In this document: positions 1 through 5,011 of the stretch, one piece after another
Layout of the letters: every line of letters starts with the position of its first letter
How positions within the stretch are numbered: position 1 is the first letter of the stretch
DNA from: SIG598 sp045580875
GTDB lineage: Bacteria; Bacillota; Clostridia; Oscillospirales; Acutalibacteraceae
Length of the DNA stretch: 22,656 nt
Assembly (NCBI GenBank): GCA_045580875.1
Contig: JAZNOP010000043.1
Span: 1 to 22,656 of the forward strand
Direction of reading: 5' to 3'
Translations under genes and position numbers: made by a program
The notes under the pieces: generated by a model
Told to the model about the DNA's origin: nothing
What the model saw: only the letters and a program-made list of their open reading frames with translations
Databases searched by the model: none

Positions 1-95
1 AATTTTCAAGGTCCTGTGCGTCTCGTTTTCCGCGTGGTTATCACGATTTCGAGCTGTCCGCTCTCTTTCGTTTCTGCCCCGCTCTCTCGAGCGCT
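1..95 (-). other. Putative rRNA operon leader (5' end only)
   Basis: This stretch lies just downstream of a very strong minus-strand promoter and runs to the window edge. Read on the minus strand it ends in GGACCTTGAAAATT. That resembles the ACCTTGAAAA-type sequence I recall from clostridial 16S leaders and 16S-23S spacers. No open frame is visible. The inference is that the 16S gene begins just beyond the left edge, which would also explain an assembly break here, since rRNA operons are multicopy. The rRNA itself is not in the window, so this stays a proposal. Confidence 0.5.
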
Positions 96-100
96 TGACT

Positions 101-129
101 ATAATACCATACCCCGATTCAAATGTCAA
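101..129 (-). promoter_or_regulatory. Near-consensus sigma-A promoter, rRNA type
   Basis: On the minus strand a perfect -35 box TTGACA (129 to 124) is followed by a 17-nt spacer and TATTAT (106 to 101). Immediately upstream (about 130-160) are runs of A broken by TC and GTTTG, like an UP element. Together these are the features of a stable-RNA promoter. It points away from folK and out of the window. Confidence 0.75.
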
Positions 130-198
130 CACCTTTTTTCAAACTTTTTTTGATTTTTTTCGACGCCCTGTTTTCGTTTTTTTCCAAAAGCACAAGGT

Positions 199-228
199 GT
201 AGACATTTCTAATTCAGAACTGGTCTAC
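199..228 (-). terminator. Weak stem-loop at the end of folK
   Basis: GTAGAC and GTCTAC pair around an inner TTCT/AGAA pairing, and the structure overlaps the folK stop codon. The downstream minus-strand sequence has only a short T stretch (GCTTTTGG), so this is a poor intrinsic terminator. It is the only candidate between folK and the downstream promoter. Confidence 0.25.
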
Positions 229-716
229 AGCTTGTGTATTTCCTGCCCGAAAGTTTTTTCAAAATCTTTTGAAAAATCCAGTCCGAAAACGCATTTTGAG
301 GGTATTATCTCAGAAAGCGGCACTAAAACAAAGGCTCTTTCCAGCATTCTCGGATGCGGCAGAAGCAGTTCCTTTTCGCAGCCTGTTATCATCTCATTGT
401 TTTCATTGCCGCACAGAAGAACATCAAGATCGAGCACTCTGGGAGCTTTGTCCACTTCGCCGCGCTCTCTGCCCACTGCCGCTTCTATGCCCATACATAT
501 TCCCAGCAGCGCCGCCGGCGAAAACTGTGTCTCTATTTCTATTACTTTATTAATGTAGTCAGGCTGGTCTCCGACCACTCCCACCGCCGCCGTCTCATAC
601 AACGACGACTGCGCTGTCACGCGCGTACCGGGCAGACGGTTTATTGCTGTCACTGCTTCATCGAGCGCGGCGATCCGGTCGCCGAGATTCGCGCCCATGC
701 TTATATATGCTTTCAT
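225..716 (-). CDS. folK: 2-amino-4-hydroxy-6-hydroxymethyldihydropteridine pyrophosphokinase (HPPK)
   Basis: The enzyme transfers pyrophosphate from ATP to 6-hydroxymethyl-7,8-dihydropterin in cytoplasmic folate synthesis. The 163-residue product has the family layout: an N-terminal YISMGANLGDR, a central SLYET, and the HPPK signature RVLDLDVLL at residues 93-101 with the two metal-binding aspartates D96 and D98. LPHPRMLERAFVLVPL follows. The length is normal for a single-domain HPPK. Three in-frame starts lie close together: GTG at 728, ATG at 719 and ATG at 716. The GTG overlaps the Shine-Dalgarno GAGG (726-723). The ATG at 716 lies 6 nt from it, against 3 nt for 719, so 716 is preferred. 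The usual folate neighbours folP, folB and folE are absent here. The gene follows a short-chain dehydrogenase by 74 nt and may be cotranscribed with it. Confidence 0.93.
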   Translation of the reverse strand: MKAYISMGANLGDRIAALDEAVTAINRLPGTRVTAQSSLYETAAVGVVGDQPDYINKVIEIETQFSPAALLGICMGIEAAVGRERGEVDKAPRVLDLDVLLCGNENNEMITGCEKELLLPHPRMLERAFVLVPLSEIIPSKCVFGLDFSKDFEKTFGQEIHKL

Positions 717-729
717 CATTGACCTCACA

Positions 730-755
730 GCGGCGTCCCCTGACGGAAACGCCGC
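730..755 (-). other. Hairpin just upstream of the folK ribosome binding site
   Basis: A 7-bp inverted repeat (GCGGCGT/ACGCCGC) with a 12-nt loop ends 3 nt before the GAGG Shine-Dalgarno of folK on the minus strand. No T run follows, so it is not a standard terminator. It could modulate folK translation or mRNA stability, or be incidental. Confidence 0.3.
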
Positions 756-790
756 ATCACTGTTTATAATTGTTTTATATTATATTATTA

Positions 791-1558
791 CTATTTTATC
801 TTCAGCCATGTATTCATGACCATCTTCGCCGGCAGGAATTTCGCCGCCATGCGCTTGAGCTTGGTATTGAGACCCAGCACCGAAAGATCCCTGCCGCGGC
901 GGCTGTCGCGCAGAGCCTTGCGCACGACGTCCTCCGGCTCGTACATCGGCTTGAAGTTTTTGCAGGTGTCGGGATTCTTTGTCTGCTGTGCCACAGCGAA
1001 GAACTCGGTGCGCACGTAGCCCGGGCAGACGCAGGTGACGGTTATGCCGCGTGATTTGAGCTCGACATTCAGCGCACGGCAGAAATGCACGACAAACGCC
1101 TTGGTCGATGCGTACATGATAAACTCGGGCAGCGGCTGGAAGGCAGATGCCGAGCCGATGGTCAGCACTCTGCCGCCCTTCTTCATGTAAGGCAGCACAC
1201 TGTAGGTCACATGGACGGTGGATTTCGCATTAAGGTCGATCATCGAGTCGATTTCCTCGTCGGTCAGGTCGAGGTAGGTTCCGTACTTGCCGAAGCCTGA
1301 TGCATTGACCAGCACACCCACCTCGGGATTCTGCTCTGCAAGGGCGGCGCGCAGACTTTCGATGCTCTCCTTCTTTGTCAGGTCGAGCACCATAGGTACG
1401 ATTTTTGTGCTGCATTCAGCGGCAAGCGCCTCCAGCCGCTCGAGACGGCGGGCGATTACCCATATTTCATCAAAGCTTTCCTTTTTGCTGCTGCTCAGCT
1501 GACGGACAAACTCAGCGCCCATTCCGGACGACGCGCCGGTGACTATGGCTATTCTCAT
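791..1558 (-). CDS. Short-chain dehydrogenase/reductase (SDR) family oxidoreductase
   Basis: A 255-residue classical SDR, a cytoplasmic NAD(P)(H)-dependent oxidoreductase. The Rossmann dinucleotide motif TGASSGMG is at residues 7-14, the NNAG-equivalent is VNASG (84-88), the structural Asn is N110, a serine pair sits at GSAS (135-138), and the catalytic YASTK motif gives Y149 and K153. PG at 179-180 follows as usual. The substrate cannot be read from the sequence. The ATG at 1558 is preferred because a GAGGGAG Shine-Dalgarno precedes it by 8-9 nt. An upstream ATG at 1576 would lie inside that ribosome binding site region. The C-terminus (KFLPAKMVMNTWLKIK) is basic and amphipathic, so peripheral membrane contact is possible. 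The gene has its own promoter at 1594-1621. Confidence 0.9.
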   Translation of the reverse strand: MRIAIVTGASSGMGAEFVRQLSSSKKESFDEIWVIARRLERLEALAAECSTKIVPMVLDLTKKESIESLRAALAEQNPEVGVLVNASGFGKYGTYLDLTDEEIDSMIDLNAKSTVHVTYSVLPYMKKGGRVLTIGSASAFQPLPEFIMYASTKAFVVHFCRALNVELKSRGITVTCVCPGYVRTEFFAVAQQTKNPDTCKNFKPMYEPEDVVRKALRDSRRGRDLSVLGLNTKLKRMAAKFLPAKMVMNTWLKIK

Positions 1559-1593
1559 TGCACTTCTCCCTCTCATATATAATTGTAATTAAT

Positions 1594-1621
1594 ATTATAA
1601 AGATTAATACCAATAAATCAA
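1594..1621 (-). promoter_or_regulatory. Sigma-A promoter of the SDR gene
   Basis: On the minus strand TTGATT (1621-1616) is followed by a 16-nt spacer and a perfect TATAAT (1599-1594) in a very AT-rich stretch. The SDR start codon is about 30 nt downstream of the expected transcription start. No terminator is visible between the ABC-F stop and this promoter, so read-through from the ABC-F gene is possible. Confidence 0.65.
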
Positions 1622-1639
1622 TATAAATCTGCGCCGCCG

Positions 1640-3130
1640 TCAGCCGAGCTCTATAACCCGGGTAGCTATCCGCTCGCAGAAGGCGGCATCGTGCTCGACA
1701 AAGAGCATTGTCGGCTGATACTCCAGCAGCAGCGATTCTATCTGCATTCGCGAGATGACGTCGATGAAGTTAAGCGGCTCGTCCCACACAAGCAGGTGTG
1801 ACTCCTCGCACAGGCTGCGGGCAATGAGCACCTTTTTCTTCTGACCGCCGCTGAAATTGCTCATATCCTTTTCAAACTGCGCGCGCGAGAAATCCAGCTT
1901 GCGAAGGATAGCGAGAAAGCGCGTAAGGTCGATGCCGTATTTCTCCGCGTAGTCCTCAAGACTTCCGCGCAGCGCCGAGGTGTCCTGCGAAACATAGGAA
2001 ATACGCAGGCGGCTTGCGGTCTGCATCTCGCCCTCGTGGTCGATGCTCTCCCCCATCAGCAGGCGCAGTATGCTCGATTTGCCGCAGCCGTTGGCTCCGC
2101 GCAGCACCGCCCTGTCGCCCTGCATAACCTCGAATGTGACCCCCTCTGTGACCACTCTGCCGTCATAGCTTATCGCCAGATCACGCACGGTTATCAGCCG
2201 CTGGGAGTGGTGCCTCAGCTGTGTCAGGCGCAGCGACTCAGCCGTTTCGATATTCCTCAGAAGCTTTGATTTCTCTTCAATTTTAGCCTCGATTCTGCCC
2301 TCTATCGCCTTTGAGCGGCGCATTGCCTTCTCAGCCTTTGCTCCCTCGTAAGGCCGGCGATTGAGGCTCTTTTCGGTTTTTGCAGGATCAAATCCTATCT
2401 TCCTGCCCTCGGCGGTATCCGACCAGCGCGCCTTCTCTCTTGCAGTCTGCTCCAGCCGCTTTATCTCGCGCCGGTGTTTTTCATTCTCGGCAAGCTCGAA
2501 CGCGTCCTGCCGCTGACGATTCTCAAACCACGAGCTGAAATTGCCGCGCTGAACTTCTATATCCGCCCTGTTTATCGAGAGAATATGGTCGACACAGCCG
2601 TCGAGGAATTCTCTGTCGTGAGATATTACAATATAACCCTTCTTTGTGCCGAGATAGCGGCTGACAGCGCGTCTGCCGGTTATGTCGAGGTGGTTTGTCG
2701 GCTCGTCGATGAGCAGAAAGCTGTTCTCTCGCAGGAACATCGCCGCCAGCATCAGTTTGACCTGCTCGCCGCCCGACAGCGTACAGTAGGGCTGCCAGAG
2801 TATGGCATCGTCAGCCTCGAGGAGCGAAAGCTCGCGCACTATCTGCCACTGCTGCGCCTCGGGGCATATCTCCTCCGCCACCTCAGCCGCGGTCAGGTTT
2901 TCATCGGACACTCGGTAGGGAAAGTATTCAAACTCCACGTTTGACGATATATTCCCCTGATATTCGAGCTCGCCCGTCAGCAGGCGGAAGAAGGTGGTCT
3001 TGCCGCGCCCGTTTCTGCCGGTAAAGCCCAGCCGCCAGTCGGTGTCGATCTGGAAGCTTACGTTTTCGAAAATGTTGTCGAAGCTGCCCTCATAGCCGAA
3101 GGTCAGTCCGGAAATGCTTATCAATGACAT
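1640..3130 (-). CDS. ABC-F ATPase, Lsa-like ribosomal protection family
   Basis: A 496-residue cytoplasmic ABC-F protein with two nucleotide-binding domains and no membrane segment. NBD1 has Walker A GRNGRGKTT (38-46), signature LSGGE (118-122) and Walker B LLIDEPTNHLD (139-149, catalytic E143). A basic/acidic coiled-coil interdomain linker runs over about 195-310. NBD2 has Walker A GANGCGKSS (345-353), signature FSGGQ (426-430) and WDEPLNFID (449-457, E451). The N-terminal DWRLGFTGRNGRGKTT, the linker DAFELAENEK and the C-terminal DEPLNFIDV resemble the Lsa(A) family as I remember it. That family displaces lincosamides, streptogramin A and pleuromutilins from the ribosome. The start has AGGAGG (3145-3140) 9 nt upstream. 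A leader with an attenuator precedes the gene, which supports drug-inducible regulation. A resistance phenotype is inferred; a housekeeping or translation-factor ABC-F remains possible. Confidence 0.88.
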   Translation of the reverse strand: MSLISISGLTFGYEGSFDNIFENVSFQIDTDWRLGFTGRNGRGKTTFFRLLTGELEYQGNISSNVEFEYFPYRVSDENLTAAEVAEEICPEAQQWQIVRELSLLEADDAILWQPYCTLSGGEQVKLMLAAMFLRENSFLLIDEPTNHLDITGRRAVSRYLGTKKGYIVISHDREFLDGCVDHILSINRADIEVQRGNFSSWFENRQRQDAFELAENEKHRREIKRLEQTAREKARWSDTAEGRKIGFDPAKTEKSLNRRPYEGAKAEKAMRRSKAIEGRIEAKIEEKSKLLRNIETAESLRLTQLRHHSQRLITVRDLAISYDGRVVTEGVTFEVMQGDRAVLRGANGCGKSSILRLLMGESIDHEGEMQTASRLRISYVSQDTSALRGSLEDYAEKYGIDLTRFLAILRKLDFSRAQFEKDMSNFSGGQKKKVLIARSLCEESHLLVWDEPLNFIDVISRMQIESLLLEYQPTMLFVEHDAAFCERIATRVIELG

Positions 3131-3159
3131 AAATATCTGCCTCCTGTTTTGTGAAATTC

Positions 3160-3189
3160 AAAAAGCCGCAGGAGAATACTCCCGCGGCT
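3160..3189 (-). terminator. Intrinsic terminator/attenuator in the ABC-F leader
   Basis: On the minus strand AGCCGCGGGAG (3189-3179) pairs with CTCCTGCGGCT (3174-3164) over 11 bp with a single G-U, closing a TATT tetraloop. Five Ts (3164-3160) follow at once. The structure ends 14 nt before the AGGAGG of the ABC-F gene and over 370 nt after the preceding gene's stop. It therefore sits in the ABC-F 5' leader and acts as an attenuator, not as the end of the upstream gene. Confidence 0.85.
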
Positions 3190-3254
3190 CGCAGATTTCT
3201 CTTGCAGGCGCACAGACCTCGCCGCATAGCGGCAGAGCAGTCATTGAGCGCTAC

Positions 3255-3291
3255 AAAAAAGAGCCTTGAGAAGACAACTCTCCTGCAGGGC
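3255..3291 (-). promoter_or_regulatory. Candidate antiterminator arm and early terminator hairpin of the ABC-F leader
   Basis: CTGCAGGAG (3288-3280) can pair over nine positions, one of them G-U, with CTCCTGCGG (3174-3166), the 3' arm of the downstream terminator. The same bases also form the 5' side of a local hairpin: GAGAG with TTCTC, plus GCC with GGC. TCTTTTTT (3262-3255) follows that hairpin, so it may be an early terminator. The alternatives are mutually exclusive, as expected in an attenuation switch. The pairings are read directly; which state the ribosome or drug favours is unknown. Confidence 0.55.
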
Positions 3292-3414
3292 ACAGCAAAC
3301 AGGACGGCAATGCCGCCTTATACCATTATTCGGCAGATATCCGGAAGGAATCGTCAATAAAAGCAGATCCGCCCGCACTTCCGCCAAGCAACAGCATTAC
3401 TCACTGTGCGTAAA

Positions 3415-3435
3415 TCAGCAGGAAAAATTGTACAT
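3415..3435 (-). CDS. Putative regulatory leader peptide (six codons) upstream of the ABC-F gene
   Basis: ATG at 3435 opens a six-codon frame reading MYNFSC that ends in TGA at 3417-3415. A GGAG Shine-Dalgarno (3447-3444) lies 8 nt upstream, which is close to ideal. The frame begins about 28 nt after the predicted transcription start. Antibiotic-responsive ABC-F genes (for example lmo0919 of Listeria and vga-type genes) are known to have very short upstream ORFs whose translation controls a downstream terminator. This frame has the position and ribosome binding site expected of one. Its small size means the call rests on context, not on similarity. Confidence 0.5.
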   Translation of the reverse strand: MYNFSC

Positions 3436-3469
3436 TCTTTCAGCTCCGTTTCATTCAGATTACGAGGCT

Positions 3470-3498
3470 ATGATATCACACCCGCGCCGCAGATGCAA
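3470..3498 (-). promoter_or_regulatory. Promoter of the ABC-F leader (extended -10)
   Basis: On the minus strand TTGCAT (3498-3493) is followed by a 17-nt spacer and TATCAT (3475-3470). The -10 is preceded by TGA, which gives an extended -10 (TGn) motif. The predicted start near 3463 gives a leader of about 333 nt before the ABC-F ATG. Confidence 0.6.
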
Positions 3499-3515
3499 GG
3501 ATTATTTCACAGCGG

Positions 3516-3537
3516 CGCAATACGAAGCCGTATTGCG
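3516..3537 (-). terminator. Perfect hairpin after the zinc-ribbon gene
   Basis: CGCAATACG and CGTATTGCG form a perfect 9-bp stem with a 4-nt loop, about 43 nt downstream of the minus-strand stop at 3580. The minus-strand sequence after it has no T run, whereas the plus-strand sequence does (GTAAGTTTTTGG). It may be a factor-dependent end, a 3' stabilising hairpin or a terminator for plus-strand transcription. Confidence 0.35.
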
Positions 3538-3579
3538 GTAAGTTTTTGGGTATGCGGTGGAATTATCCTCAGCTTCACG

Positions 3580-4107
3580 TTACTTCATGCGTCTGCGCAT
3601 GGTGCGCACGTCGTCCAGAGCGTCCATTACAGCGCTGAGAATAATCAGCAGTGTACCGTCGATTGCCGCTGTCAGCACAAGTCCGAGCACTCCGGCAATG
3701 ACCGCACCGCCTGTGATATCCACCACAGCGCGCAGTATGCCGTAAAGCGCCACGGCAATAACCAGCACGAGCGCCGCCGGACGTACAAGGCGGTGAACAT
3801 CGCGCCCGGGCTTTTCCTTCGCGCCGTCACGCCGCTCGCGTGATTTCTCCACATATTCGTTGTAGCTTTCCGCTTCATCGCACGAGGCAATTACTCCGTC
3901 AAGGAATCGTCTGACCTCGTAATCGCCGCAGCCGAGTGCGTGTTTCTTGAGCTGTTTCAGCGCTGCCTCTTTGGTTTTATCGCTGTCAAGAGCATTCATA
4001 AGACCGGCACACGCCGAGCACATCTCAGCCTCGCTGCCGTCACGGCGTATCATCAGAACATAAGCGGCATCCTTGTTTTCCGCGCCGCATACCGCGCATT
4101 TTGCCAT
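3580..4107 (-). CDS. Zinc-ribbon protein with two C-terminal membrane segments, function unknown
   Basis: A 175-residue protein I do not recognise. The N-terminus has two CxxC knuckles, C4/C7 and C30/C33, spaced as a small zinc ribbon. A charged helical stretch follows (about residues 45-105, rich in K, E, R and D). Then come two hydrophobic segments at about 109-128 and 132-162 and a basic tail ending RRRMK. This predicts a membrane protein with a cytosolic metal-binding head. A GGAAA-type ribosome binding site precedes the ATG at 4107. The gene lies 31 nt after a metallophosphatase on the same strand, so the two are probably one transcript. No catalytic motif is visible. Confidence 0.75.
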   Translation of the reverse strand: MAKCAVCGAENKDAAYVLMIRRDGSEAEMCSACAGLMNALDSDKTKEAALKQLKKHALGCGDYEVRRFLDGVIASCDEAESYNEYVEKSRERRDGAKEKPGRDVHRLVRPAALVLVIAVALYGILRAVVDITGGAVIAGVLGLVLTAAIDGTLLIILSAVMDALDDVRTMRRRMK

Positions 4108-4138
4108 AGCTTTTCATTTCCTTTCGGTTGAAATGGGC

Positions 4139-4867
4139 TCATTCATTCTGCCCTTCTTCGCAGTAAATCTCCGCCATATCATCAAGCCTGAGCAGCATGG
4201 GTGCGCCGCCGCAGCCGCAGCCGGTGTCGATGCATATCCATGTATCGGTGCGCACCACTCTCCCCCTGTACTTCTCGCCGAAGCACTGCGTCGGAGTGTG
4301 TCCGAATACGGTCATTATGCCGTTTTCAAAATATCTGTCGGTGAGCGCCGGACGGGTCCAGATAAGCTCATCTGCGGTGTAGTCGGACAGCCTGCGCTCA
4401 GGCGAAAAGCCGCCCAGTCCGCTGTGGCAGAGGACAAAATCCCTGCCGCCGGCCGTCACCGTCTCGTAAAGCGGAGCCTCGCGCAGATATTCAAGCATAT
4501 ACTCCACCTGCTCGGGTGAGACGCTCAGCAGCCTTGTCAGCCGGTCGAGTGTCGGCTTGGCGCCGTTTGCACACCACGCCGAATAAAGCTGCAACTGAGA
4601 GGACTTCAGACCGTCTATGCTCTCCTCGGTCACCTCATCAAACAGAAAGGCGCAGGAAAGCATCATCGCCTCGTGGTTGCCGAGGATAAGCTGTGCGTTG
4701 TGACTTTGCATCAGCCAGGTCAGATATCGCAGACCGTCTTCGCCGCGGTCTATGACATCTCCCAGCACAAAGAGAAAATCGTCGTCCGAAAAGCCTGCTT
4801 TATCCAGCAGCTCAAGAAATTTTTCAAAAGGATAGCCGTGCAGGTCAGACACTGCGTAAACCGCCAT
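4139..4867 (-). CDS. Calcineurin-like metallophosphoesterase, PPP-type serine/threonine phosphatase family
   Basis: A 242-residue cytoplasmic phosphatase of the PPP/ApaH-like group. The dinuclear metal motifs appear in order: SDLHG (D8, H10), GDVIDRG (36-42), GNHE (63-66), then a histidine in LCHSGLGG and a final histidine in FGHTPTQ. Family members act on phosphoproteins (PrpA/PrpE type) or on diadenosine tetraphosphate (ApaH type). The sequence does not decide between them. The start is set at ATG 4867 because GGAGG (4880-4876) lies 8 nt upstream. An in-frame GTG at 4876 overlaps that site and is rejected. The gene is followed at 31 nt by the zinc-ribbon membrane protein, a possible functional partner. 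Confidence 0.88.
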   Translation of the reverse strand: MAVYAVSDLHGYPFEKFLELLDKAGFSDDDFLFVLGDVIDRGEDGLRYLTWLMQSHNAQLILGNHEAMMLSCAFLFDEVTEESIDGLKSSQLQLYSAWCANGAKPTLDRLTRLLSVSPEQVEYMLEYLREAPLYETVTAGGRDFVLCHSGLGGFSPERRLSDYTADELIWTRPALTDRYFENGIMTVFGHTPTQCFGEKYRGRVVRTDTWICIDTGCGCGGAPMLLRLDDMAEIYCEEGQNE

Positions 4868-5011
4868 CGCATTCACCTCCGTTTTCGTTCCCCATCATCT
4901 TTGGTAAATCACACATTCCGGTTGTTCCCGTGATTTTTCGTTTTTACAATTAAAGCCCGGTTATTATTTTTCAATTAAAACCAGACAGCCCATCCGGTCA
5001 TTTTCCGCCGG

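Noticed and set aside
3090..3227. An open frame starting at ATG 3227 (minus) that reads through the ABC-F attenuator into the ABC-F gene
   Set aside because: There is no Shine-Dalgarno before the ATG, it overlaps the ABC-F start in another frame, and the terminator and AGGAGG inside it explain the sequence better.
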